A DNA stretch of 64,000 nucleotides, taken from Pegea sp. RAD2-039 (Eukaryota > Chordata > Thaliacea > Salpida > Salpidae). The translations under genes were made by a program, and so were the position numbers. The stretch covers positions 744,001 through 808,000 of the forward strand of contig JAQGEQ010000071.1 of the NCBI GenBank assembly GCA_034620365.1, written 5' to 3'. Under the pieces are notes generated by a model that was given only the letters and a program-made list of their open reading frames with translations, was not told the DNA's origin and searched no databases. This document shows, in pieces, positions 1 through 13,000 of this stretch; the stretch's first letter is position 1; each line of letters begins with the position of its first letter.

Positions 1-3000
1 CTTATTATTAGTTAAGTCTGCGAAGTCATTTCGACTCCATGTGACTTGTGGGCGTGGTTTTCCGTTTACCATCGCATTAATTTCCAAAGATTTTCCAGCT
101 TCAATTTCAATGATTTTCGGACAAATGAAAGCAACTTCAGGTAGTTCAGGCATCACTTTACATAAAACTGGACCATAAGTCTGTGATGGTGGTCCAGTTA
201 CTCCATTAGAGTTTCTGGCAGTAACCCGAAACTCGTAGAAGCAATCACGTATAAGTTGCTGTGCATGATACTGACAGTCGCTTACCACATCATAGTTACA
301 TTTCTCCCATCTACCAGATGGCAGGCGAAGCTGTTCAATTATGTAGCTGGTTATTTCACCTGAGCCACACTCACTTGGTGGCATCCATTCAAGATACATT
401 GAAGATTTCAATATTTCTACAACTGTTAGGTTTTGTGGAGCTCCGATTTGCTGTACAGCCACGAATGTTTCACTTGCTAAGCTTGCTTCACTTAAACCAG
501 CATCGTTTTCAGCTATTATACGGACCTGGTACTCCAAACCCTCAATTAACCCTTGTATTGTGCATCTGTACTTTTTAAATGAACGTTTATTTTCTCGACA
601 CCAAAGAATGTTATTCTTTTCTTTTTTCTCAACAAAGTAACCAGTTATAGGAACGCTTGTGCTTGGTTGTTTCCAGCATACTTCAGCGCAGCTTTGAGTA
701 ATTTTTCCAATTGTTGGCTTGTCTGGTTGTGGTGGCTGTGAATAAGAAAAGTTTGGAGTGACGTTTTCTGATATCAAAGGTATACCGCAGCCGAATTTAT
801 TTTCAGCTGACACCCGGAATTGATATAAATGATTTCGTAACAGATTTGTCACTTTTATCATAGTTCTTGCTGTACACGAAGTAACTGAGGACCAATATTC
901 ATTTCCGGCTTCACGATAATCGACAACATATCCCACTATTTGGCTACCACCATTATCAGCTGGCATATTCCAAGCTAGTGTCACATTATCAGCATCTATA
1001 GACATTACTCGTACAGGTCCCCCTACTTGTCCAGGTATATTTAGCACTTTTACATCAATTTGATACTCTATTACCCCACGTTTGTTTTCAAGTGACAATT
1101 TGTAGTAAGCAGTGTCACTTCTTTTCACATCTTTTATTGTAAGTGTAGTGTTTGTATTTGATGCTGTAATCTCCCATCGTTGATCTTTATTTAACTGATT
1201 GTCGTTAGTTGACCATTTAACATTTGGCTTTGGCTTTCCACTTATTGGAATGGACAGATACAAATTTGAGCCAGCTTTCAAAGTAACACTCTCCATACCA
1301 TGTAACTCAGCTTTTGGAGATTCTGATTCATCTCTTGTCAAAACTGTCAGTGTCCTGCTCACATCTCCTTCACCTCTCTCATTGACAGCTTTCACTCTAA
1401 TATCATAGCTTTTATTTTCTTCTAAGCCTTCCACAACTGATGAAAATATGTTTTCATCGACTTGATTACTTTTTTTGAAATCATTTTCACCAGACAGCGA
1501 GGCATCTATGATATAGGAAAGAATTCGGCTTCCACCACTATGCTGAGGCGGCGACCACGATAACTTGATACTTATTTTTGAAACATCATCAAGAGACAAG
1601 CAAGTTGGAGCAGATGGGACTTGTGATGTTTTTACTGTTTCATCTGTCTGGCGTGGCTCACCAATTCCATGCTTGTTTATAGCAGTTACTTGGAATGCAT
1701 AACTTTTACCTTCTTCCAAATTGGTCACTTTGAAGAACAAACGAGTACAATCTGATGAAACTTTTGTCCATTTTTCAACAGTAGATTCACGTTTTTCAAT
1801 CAAATATCTTTCAATTGATGAACATCCATCGAAGTCTGGCTCTTTCCATGCAAGTACTACTGAAGTAGACGTAATATCTTTGTAAATAATTGAACCAACT
1901 GGTCCTGGGACAGATAGGACGTTGACATTAAATTTAAGTTTTTTAATTCCAGCATCATTGCTCAGAGTCAAAACATACTTGCCAGCATCCTCACGTACAC
2001 AGTTCTTGATTAAATATACTGTATTATTAATTCCACTTGTGATTGTTGCTTCACTCTGACAGGCATTTGTTTCTAACTTCTCCCAGTGAGCCACTGGTGT
2101 TGGTTGTCCATAAAATTGAGTTCTTAGGTCAATTGTTTGATCGGAATAAACAGTTATATGAGACCTGAAGTCTTCATTAAAAATAAATTCAGGAGCTTCT
2201 TGTCTGTCTACTGGTTTGATAATATTTAAGCACTCACAAGGCTTGCCAGCACCAGCTGAGTTAACGGCTCGCACTCTAACTTTGTACTTGTTTACACTTA
2301 TCAAATTGTTGATTTTAAAAGTTAGATCTTCCACTAAGCCTTCATGAACAAATGTCCATTCAGAGTCGAGATAGTCTGCATCTGAGGTTTCTATCTTGTA
2401 TCCAAGAATTTCACTTCCATTATCATTCAAAGGTACATCCCAATCTATTGTGGCAGAGTTGCAAGTGGTATCGACCAATCTAACTACACACGGGCTGCTT
2501 GGCGGTAAAGCTGGCATCCTACATACTATTATTGGAGATGTTGGGCTAGGTAAACTTATACCTGCAGCATTTTCAGCAAATACTCTGAATTCATAAGATG
2601 AACCTTCATTTAAACCAGCTACACGATATTGAAGATCGTCAACCGTTTCTTCGTTGCATTTGACCCATCTAGATCCCCTATTTTTTAATCTTTCTATATG
2701 ATAGCCTAGAATCTTGTTGCCACCATCATTAATTGGTTTTTCAAATCCAATAGTAATAGAATTGAAGTGAATTCTCAATTTTTCTGGTTTTCCAGGAGGA
2801 TCAGGAACACCAAACATATTTCTAGCAACTAATATGCTTGATTGAAGTGCTACTCCATTTCCGTATTTATTCACTGCAATAATACGAAACACATATTCAC
2901 ATCCATTCTTTAGATTACTTGCACGACAACTCGTCACTTCACATTGCTTGTTGACAATCTTCCAGTGAAGTTTTGAGGTATTGCATCTTGAGACAATATA

Positions 3001-6000
3001 GTGAAGTACATCTGCTCCACCAGAGATCTTAGGAGGCTTCCAAGACAGCATACATGACTTGGCTGTAATTTCTGAAAATTGAACTGGACCTTCGGGCGTT
3101 CCAGGAGAATCTAGGACCTTAATGTAAACTGAAGCAGAATCTGTTCCATTTGAATTAGTTACAGTCAATTTATAAGCTCCTGTATCTTCACGAACAACAT
3201 TATTCAACATTAAAGATGAAGAAAGTCGGGTAGTTGTGACACTTGCCCGTAAATTATCGTTCAAAATTTCTTCTCCTTCATCTTTTACCCAGATAGCCTG
3301 AGGCCGAGGCTTACCTTTTATGTCAGCGCGAAGAACAATATCTTTTCCAACTTTTACTTCTACAGTTTCCTCATGAAGTAATTTAACTTGTGGCTTTTCA
3401 ATCATATCACGGCAAAGAACAGGGCCACAAACTTCTGAAAATTGACCAACAACACCAGACATATTTCGAGCTGCTACTCTGAACTCATATGAGCATTCCC
3501 TCGATAAACCTTTCACTTCATGTTCACATTTATTAATAATTTCATAATCACAATTTTGCCATGAACCACTTGGCACAAGTCTATTCTCAAGTATGTAGTT
3601 TGCTATTTTAGAACCACCATCTTCTGGTGGTTCTATCCATTCAAGAAACATTGAAGATTTTACTATTTCTACAACAGTCAAATCACGCGGGGGACCAACA
3701 TGAGCGATTGCTGTGAATGTTGTACTAGCTTCACTTGGTTTACTTGAACCAGCATCATTCACCGCTACAACTCGAATATTATATTGTAATCCTTCAACTA
3801 AACCTTTCAAAATGAAACTATTTTTTCCAATTAACTTTTTATTTTCAGTTTCCCATAATATTGCATTCTTTTCTTTCTTTTCAACAAGATATCCAGAGAT
3901 TCTGACACCTGAAGCTGGCATTTGCCATGTAGCATAGGCAGAATCTTGAGTAACTTTACTTACAACCGGTTTCTTAGGTTGTGGTGGAGGTGCAAACGAG
4001 TAGTCTGTTGTAATAGTTTGTGAAATCAGTGGCTTTCCACACCCAAAAACATTTTCCGCCATCACTCTAAACTGATATGCTTGATGTTTGAGGAGTTTTC
4101 TGATTTTGATCGAGGTTTTTGCAGTGCAAGATGTAACAGATGACCAAACCTCATTTTCATATCGACGATAATCAACGATATATCCTGTGACGTCACTTCC
4201 TCCATTGTCTATAGGCGGCTGCCAAGCTAATTTTACGCTATCAATATCAATAGAAAGAAAGTAAATAGGTCCAGAGGGAGGGCCAGGTACATCATGAACG
4301 TTAACAACAATTTCGTAGTTGCTAGTTCCTACATCATTTTGCAGACTCAGCTCATATAGTCCTGCATCATTTCTCGAAATTGCTCTTTTAAAGAGTGTTG
4401 AATATTCACTGGTTGACTTAATTACAAACTGATCATTCTCTGATATTGGAAGACCTAAAGCTTTCCAAGTAACATTTGGTTTTGGTCGCCCAGTAATAGG
4501 AAAAACTATATCCAGATTGTCTCCAGATTTTAATGTTATATTTTTGCAAGTTTTCAAATCAGCAGAGGGCAAAATTGAATAATCTTTGGTGAGAACTGAA
4601 AGTAGAGGCTGGGATCGCTGACCTTCTCCGTTTTCATTGACTGCTGCGACACGAATATTATAAAGTTTGTTTTCAACTAAATTAGTAATCGTAAATGTTC
4701 TAGCTTTTTCTTCGACTTGAGCAGCGATTTCATAATTATCATTTTCTGTTAGACATGTTTCAATCAAATAAGATTTTATTCTATTTCCTCCATCTTGGAG
4801 AGGCTTACACCAGCTAAATTTGATACTATTCTTACAAATTTCTTCAATATCAAGATTAAGAGGAGGCCACGGTACATGTGTAAACCTTATAGGATCAGTT
4901 TCCTTTGGAACACCAGCTCCAATGCTGTTGATTGCAGTGACTTTAAACAAGTAAGTAGTACCTTCTTTAAGATTTGAAATTTTCATAAAAGTTCTGGTAC
5001 AGGTATCAGAAACTTTTTTCCATTTACAAGTCGCAGTATCACATTGTTCAACTTGGTAGCAATCGATTTCAGAACAACCATCAAACTCAGGCTTAAGCCA
5101 AGACAATAGCAAATAATCATTTGAAAGTTCTTTGCATGAGATTGGTCCAACAGGACCAGGCACATCTAGTATTTTTACAACAAAAGACAACAGCTTAGAT
5201 CCAGCAGAATTGGTAGCCATGATATTATATATACCATGATCTTCACGCTTGCAATTATCAATTATTATCGAGGAAAGAATAGAATTAGTTTCTGTTATGA
5301 TATTATCATTAAGTAAAGACGCACCAACTTTCCTCCATTCAATAACAGGTGAAGGTCTTCCCTTAAAAGAAATTGAAAGATGCAGCTTTTTACCAGCATC
5401 TAAAGTTACATGAGATTTAAAATTTTCACCAAAAATAAATTCCGGTTCTTCAAATCGACAAACAGCTTTGACAAAGTCATTGCATTCACATGGTTCACCA
5501 ATTCCTGCCTTGTTTACAGCACGAACTTGCAGCTCATAAACTTCATTTGCAACGAGATCATCAACAATCATTTTACATTCTTCAATTGGTGTTTCGTTGA
5601 CACGGTTCCATTCTGCTGTGTCAGTTCGATCAAACTTCTTCTTTTCAACTATGTATCCAGTAACTGAACTTCCATTATCATTTAAAGGTGCTTCCCATTC
5701 TAATGAAGCTGAATTGTTGGTAGTATCAACCAAACGTACAATACAAGGTGGCCCTGGTGGTGTGACTGGCATACAACATTCAATCAGCGGTGATACTTCA
5801 CTTGCAATGCTGATGCCTGCTGCATTTTCAGCATAAGCTCTGAACTGATAAAATGATCCTTCAGTTAAACCGACTACACGATATTGAAGGTCAGAGATTG
5901 GTTCAGAGTTACATTTAGCCCATCGTGAGCCCTTGTGTAAAAGTCTTTCGACGTGATAACCAATAATCTTACTTCCACCTTCATTGACTGGTCTTTTGTA

Positions 6001-7055
6001 GCCAACAGTTATTGAGTTGAAATGAGTTCTAACAGCTTCTGGTCTACCAGGTGCATCAGGAACATTAAATTGATAGATTGCTTTAATTGGTTCAGATTGA
6101 AGGTATGGTCCCACTCCATTTTCATTTACTGCATTGATTCGGAAAATATATTCTCTACCTTCTGTTAGATTACTTACACGACACGTTGTTACTTCACATT
6201 GTTCGTTGATAACTGTCCAACTTAGTTTCGAAACTTCACATTTTGAAACTATATAATGTCTTACATTCTTACCACCATCTAGTAATGGTTCTCTCCATGC
6301 AATAACACATGACTTGGCAGTTACCTCACTAAATTCAACTGGACCTTGTGGTTTACCAGGAGTAGTGATTACTTTGACAAGAACAGAAGCTGAAAACTCT
6401 CCTTTTTGGTTTACAACTTTGATTGAATATGTTCCAGTATCCTCACGTTGACAATCAATTAATGAAAATGATGAAGTGGTTCTGCCATTGTTTACAGAAA
6501 CTCTTCCATCTTGATTGATACAATCATCTTCATCCTTGGTCCAAAATACACTAGGTCTTGGTGTACCAGTTATGAATGATTCAAGAAGTAATGTGTCTCC
6601 TATAGCAATTTCTACAGCTTTTGTTTGATTCAAGATAACTTTAGGGTATTCAAGCAAAACTTCACAAAGCACAGGACCAATTATATCTGAAGGTTGTCCA
6701 AGTGTTCCATTCGAACTTAAAGCTGATACGCGGAACTCATATGAAGAATCATACATCAACTCATCAACATTGTGTTCACACTTTGGTGTAATATCATAAT
6801 TACATTGTTGCCACTTGCCAAATGGAACAAGACGTTTTTCTACTAAATACCCAGTAATCATTTCACTTTCATCAATAACAGGTGCTTTCCAACATAATAA
6901 CATCGATGAGTTAGTTATTTCAACTACAGCTAAATCTGTTGGTGCAGGAAGTCTTTCAAGTGCCACAAATGAGTCACTGATTTCACTTGGTTCACTTAAA
7001 CCAGCATCATTCTCAGCAATTATTCGGATGTTGTATTTCAACCCATAAACAAGAT
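1..7055 (-). CDS. TTN: Titin large exon: end of unit N, units O and P, start of Q (3' end beyond window)
   Basis: Open from the acceptor at 7056 (DLVYGLKYNIRI) to the window edge without a stop, at least 7055 bp. It reads d11 end, complete unit O, complete unit P, Fn3 d1 of Q (IGAPQNLTVVEI) and part of an Ig (GKPRPQVTWSRND at the edge). Ig d9 of O (about 4290-4575, SADLKTCKN) and of P (about 1035-1325, KAELHGMES) are encoded without the introns that split this domain in units H-N. From 7055 to about 5476 the sequence belongs to the young array; below that it is diverged. The exon was recognised by reading the domains directly, since no stop codon bounds it in the window. Confidence 0.93.
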
Positions 7056-10000
7056 CTGGAAAATATGAAATTGTTTGAGATTAAAGACATCAACTATGTT
7101 TTTTCTTTATAATTAAAAGAGAAATGTAAATGATTACCTTTCAGGAGGTATACAGTCTTTGTTGTTAGTTTTGTATTATCTCTTTGCCATAAAAGGGAGT
7201 TTCTATCCTTCTTCTCGATTATATAGCCACTCAAATGTGATGCAGATGACGCTTCCCAAGACACTTTTACTGAAAGTTGCTTCACTTGTCCAATGACAGG
7301 TTTACCAGGACAAGAAGGAACTTCTATAGTAATTAAAAGCTCAATTTAGGACTGTGTGTGTTGTTCATAAACGTTTATACCTTAGTTAAATATTATTTTA
7401 AAAGCATTATTTTCTTGTATAGTAAGTTTAACTTTTTTAATCCTTATGCTAATTTGTGATTATCAAGTACATGATTAAGTTTATAATAATATAAGTCTGT
7501 ATTAAAATAAACAAGTACTTTTATGTGTGGTATTTTGCTATTAAATATTTTGTAACAGAACATTTACAAATCCTAATTTCATTATTTCTGTAATACTACA
7601 TAATTAGTTCAATATGGAACATGTGTAATTTTAATTAAAAATCTTATAAAATTGAGGAAGAATTAATTCTTAATACTGATAAATAAAATGATTTAATAAA
7701 ATAAGAAACATCCGTTACTAGTAACTTCAGTTTTTTTATATTTTTAATGGGTAGATGTTTTAATCTTACCATATTTATGTTTTGTTGTGCACAATTCTGA
7801 AACTAATGGTTTTCCGGTGCCAATAATATTTTCAGCACTTACACGGAACAAATAAGATTGCTGCTTGCGTAGATTTCGAATCTTTAAAAAACAGATTTGT
7901 TTGTAAACATTAAAGAAGTAGAAAGTAGTTAAAATTTAGATATGAAATAGTTGATCTAGTTGTTCTCTAATGCAAGAAGATAATTTACTGTTATTGAAGT
8001 TTTTGCAGTTAGTGATGTAACAGGAGACCAAATATCTTGTCCATATTCTTTGTATTCAACTACGTAACCAGTTACATTGATGCCACCATCATCAACTGGT
8101 GGCTGCCATGCAATTTTAACAGAGTCAATATCAATGTACATAAACTGAATCGGACCACTTGGTGTACTTGGAACATCTGTGTTGAAGGATTAAGAATTTA
8201 TCAAATTTGCATATAATTAAACAAATCTACTAAGATTGATTGCAAACAAACCTAGTACAACGACTATGATTGGATAAACTAGATGACCAACTGAGTTTTT
8301 CAAGGACAGTTGATACACTCCAGCATCACTTTTGATAACATTTTTAATGGAAAGCTTTGTACATGATGATGACGAAGAAGTTTTAACACGATGTGAATCT
8401 GTTGATTAATAATCAACTTTTAAAATTATTCAATGGACAAAACTCAGACCTAATGAAGAACAGGAAGAAAACTCAAATTAATCATTTTCAGAGCTTGTTA
8501 CCTGAAAGTTGGTTGTCACAATAGTTCCAAGAAGTAATTGGAACTGGCTTGCCTCGAATAGGGATTGTAAGATCTAAGTTATTGCCAACTTTCAATCGGA
8601 TGTTCTTCATACTTTCAACATCAGCACTTGGTATTTCTAAAATACAAATATATTTAAAATTTACAATAGAATTAAAACTCAAAAAAGTGAACGTTAGATA
8701 TTTAATACTTGGAAGCCTGTTAACGAAACTAGAAAGAGACATTTTGCTTACCAGTGTAATCTCCTGTTTTAATCGAGTAAACAACATCACTTGGTTCTCC
8801 TTGTCCAACTTGATTCACTGCTCTAACTCGAACGTTGTAAATTTTGTTTTCTTCAAGCTCAGTGATCAGAAAACTTCTAACATCACATCCGATTGGTTGA
8901 AGACCGACAAACTCGAGAGCTTCGTTTGTTGAAATCTCGACTAAATACGAAGTGATTGAACTTCCACCATTATGCAACGGTTCAGTCCATGAGATTTTGA
9001 TTGTTTGTTTTGTAATCTGTAAAAAATATAAATGTTTCATTTGATTTTATTTCAAGTGAACTATGCTTAGGTGTTTGTACTTACTTCATCAACTGAAACA
9101 TTCAATGGGGCTGTCGGAACGTGTGTGATTTTAAGCAAATCATCAGTTTCCTTAGGAACACCCATTCCGTATTTGTTAAAAGCTGTTACTCGGAACTTGT
9201 AAGTTTTACCTTCTTCTAAACTTTCAGCTTTGTAATTATTTCTTGACCAGTCATTACTTAAAGTTTTCCATCTTTGCTTGACAACATCACATTGTTCAAT
9301 CATATAACCAACAATTGTACTACATCCGTCAAACTTAGGTTCAGCCCAACATAGTACAACCGACTCTGATCTGATATCTTTGTAGGTGATTGGTCCAACA
9401 CATCCGGGAATATCAAGAATATTGATAGAGAATCTTAGTTGCTTAGTTCCTACACTGTTGGAGATCTTCAGAATGTATTTTCCACAGTCTTCTCGCTTAG
9501 TGTTTTTAATGATTAGATTTGATCGTGATTGATCAGTCGTGATTAATGCTTCAGAATTGATTGAGTATCCATCTAGTTTTGTCCATTCAGATACAGGACT
9601 TGGAGTTCCTCTAAAGGAAGCACTTAACTTCAGTTCATGACCAGCATTAATAGTAATAAGTGATTTAAAATCATCATTTAGAAGAAATTCCGGTTCTTCA
9701 AATCGATCAACAATTTTGATAAAGTCATTGCATTCACATGGTTCACCAATTCCTGCCTTGTTTGCAGCACGAACTTGCAGCTCATAAACTTCATTTGCAA
9801 CGAGATCATCAACAATCATTTTACATTCTTCAATTGGTGTTTCGTTGACACGGTTCCATTCTGCTGTGTCAGTTCGATCAAACTTCTTCTTTTCAACTAT
9901 GTATCCAGTAACTGAACTTCCATTATCATTTAAAGGTGCTTCCCATTCTAATGAAGCTGAATTGTTGGTAGTATCAACCAAACGTACAATACAAGGTGGT

Positions 10001-13000
10001 CCTGGTGGTATGACTGGCATACAACATTCAATCAGCGGTGATACTTCACTTGCAATGCTGATTCCTGCTGCATTTTCAGCATAAGCTCTGAACTGATAAA
10101 ATGAGCCTTCAGTTAAACCGACTACACGATATTGAAGGTCAGAGATTGATTCAGAGTTACATTTAGCCCATCGTGAGCCCTTGTGTAAAAGTCTTTCGAC
10201 GTGATAACCAATAATCTTACTTCCACCTTCATTGACTGGTCTTTTATAGCCAACAGTTATTGAGTTGAAATGAGTTCTAACAGCTTCTGGTCTACCAGGT
10301 GCATCAGGAACATTAAATTGATAGATTGCTTTAATTGGTTCAGATTGAAGGTATGGTCCCACTCCATTTTCATTTACTGCATTGATTCGGAAAATATATT
10401 CTCTACCTTCTGTTAGATTACTTACACGACACGTTGCTACTTCACATTGTTCGTTGATAACTGTCCAACTTAGTTTCGAAACTTCACATTTTGAGACTAT
10501 ATAATGTCTTACATTCTTACCACCATCTAGTAATGGTTCTCTCCATGCAATAACACATGATTTGGCAGTTACCTCACTAAATTCAACTGGACCTTGTGGT
10601 TTACCAGGAGTAGTGATCACTTTGACAAGAACAGAAGCTGAAAACTCTCCTTTTTGGTTTACAACTTTGATTGAATACATTCCAGTATCTTCACGTTGAC
10701 AATCACTTAATGAAAATGATGAAGATATTCTGCTATTGTTTACAGTAACTCTTTCATCTTGATTTATGCAATCATCATCATCCTTGGTCCACAATACACT
10801 AGGTCTTGGTGTACCAGTTATGAATGATTCGAGATTTAATGTGTCTCCGATAGTAACTTCAACAGTTTTTGTTTGATTCAAGATAACTTTTGGGTATTCA
10901 AGCAAAACTTCACAAAGCACAGGTCCAAATATATCTGAAGGTAGTCCGAGTGTTCCATTTGAACTTAAAGCTGATACGCGGAACTCATATGAAGAATCAT
11001 ACATCAACTCATCAACATTGTGTTCACATTTTGGTGTAATATCATAATTACATTGTTGCCACTTGCCAAATGGAACAAGACGTTTTTCTACTAAATACCC
11101 AGTAATCATTTCACTTTCATCAATAACAGGTGCTTTCCAACATAATAACATCGATGAGTTAGTTATTTCAACTACAGCTAAATCTGTTGGTGCAGGAAGT
11201 CTTTCAAGTGCCACAAATGAGTCACTGATTTCACTTGGTTCACTTAAACCAGCATCATTCTCAGCAATTATTCGGATGTTGTATTTCAACCCATAAACAA
11301 GATCTGGAAAATATGAAATTGTTTAAGATTAAAGCCATCAATTATGTTTTTTCTTTATAATTAAAAGAGAAATGTCAATGATTACCTTTAAGGAGGTATA
11401 CAGTCTTTGTTGTTAGTTTTGTGTTATCTCTTTGCCATAAAAGGGAGTTTCTATCCTTCTTCTCGATTATATAGCCACTCAAATGTGATGCTGATGACGC
11501 TTCCCAAGACACTTTTACCGATAGTTGCTTCACTTGTCCAATGACAGGTTTACCAGGACGAGAAGGAACTTCTATAGTTATTAAAAGCTCAATTTAGGAC
11601 TGTGTGTTTTGTTCATAAACGTTTATACCTTAGTTAAATATTATTTTAAAAGCATTATTTCTTTGTGTAGTAAGTTTAACTTTTTTCAGCCTTTTGCTAA
11701 TTTGTGATTATAAAGCAATTTATTAAATTTATAAAATATTTTGGGCTTAATTTGTGGGGGTTTTATTGTTTATATTTTGTAATAAATCAGTTAGATATTT
11801 TTTATATTTTTCATATTACTACATAAATAATCTAATATGGAACATATGTAAGTTTAAGTATAGATTTTATAAGAATAAAGGAAAAATAAAATGTTTTAAT
11901 TAAATATGAAACATCTGTTACTAATATTTTCGGTTTATTCATAATTTTAATGGGTAGTTGTTTTAAATCTTACCATATTTATGTTTTGTTGTGCACAAGT
12001 CTGAAACTAATGGTTTTCCGGTGCCAATAATATTTTCAGCACTTACACGGAACAAATAAGATTGCTGTTTGCGTAGATTTCGAATCTTTAAAAAACAAAT
12101 TTGTTTGTAAACATAAAAGAAGTAGAAAATAGCTAAAATTTAGATATCAAATAGCTGGTCTAGTTGTTCTCTAATGCAAGAAGACAATTTACTGTTATTG
12201 AAGTTTTTGCAGTTAATGATGTAACAGGAGACCAAATATCTTGTCCATATTCTTTGTATTCAACTACGTAACCAGTTACATTGGTGCCACCATCATCAAC
12301 TGGTGGCTGCCATGCAATTTTAACAGAGTCAATATCAATGTACATAAACTGAATCGGACCACTTGGTGTACTTGGAACATCTGTGTTGAAGGATTAAGAA
12401 TTTAACAAATTTGCATAAAATCAAACATATCTACTAAGATTGATTGCAAACAAACCTAGTACATCGACTATGATTGGATAAACTTGATGACCAACTGAGT
12501 TTTTCAAGGACAGTTGATACACTCCAGCATCACTTTTGATAACATTTTTAATGGAAAGCTTTGTACATGATGATGACGAAGAAGTTTTAACACGATGTGA
12601 ATCTGTTGAATAATAATCAACTTTTAAAATTATTCAATGGAAAAAACTCAGACCTAATGAAGAACAGGAAGAAAACTCAAATTAATCATTTTCAGAGCTT
12701 GTTACCTGAAAGTTGGTTGTCACAATAGTTCCAGGATGTAATTGGAACTGGCTTGCCTCGAATAGGGATTGTAAGATCTAAGTTATTGCCAACTTTCAAT
12801 CGGATGTTTTCCATACTTTCAACATCAGCACTTGGTATTTCTAAAATACAAATAATTTTGAAATTAACAATAGAATTAAAACTTTAAAAAGTGAACTTTA
12901 GATATTTAATACTTGGAAGTCTGATAACGAAAGTAGAAAGAGACATTTTGCTCACCAGTGTAATCTCCTGTTTTAATCGTGTAAACAACATCACTAGGTA

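Larger units (their letters stand above)
6952..11199 (-). repeat. Titin super-repeat, unit N (7 introns, 4248 bp genomic, 3252 bp spliced)
   Basis: Last intron-bearing unit in transcription order. Introns are 68, 115, 103, 75, 107, 446 and 82 bp. Its d10/d11 intron has its own central sequence, different from the J/K and L/M types. Confidence 0.93.

Noticed and set aside
261..578. Plus-strand open frames throughout the window (60-180 codons), such as this one
   Set aside because: They are antisense shadows of the Fn3/Ig exons or intron-exon mixtures. Their encoded peptides repeat with the same 4.2-kb period only because the sense exons do, and they show no protein family features.
11063..11296. 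Five identical-looking 77-codon plus-strand frames (6815, 11063, 15267, 19470, 23715) as a possible repeated small gene
   Set aside because: Each lies exactly opposite Fn3 d1 of units K-O. Conservation is explained by duplication of the sense exon.
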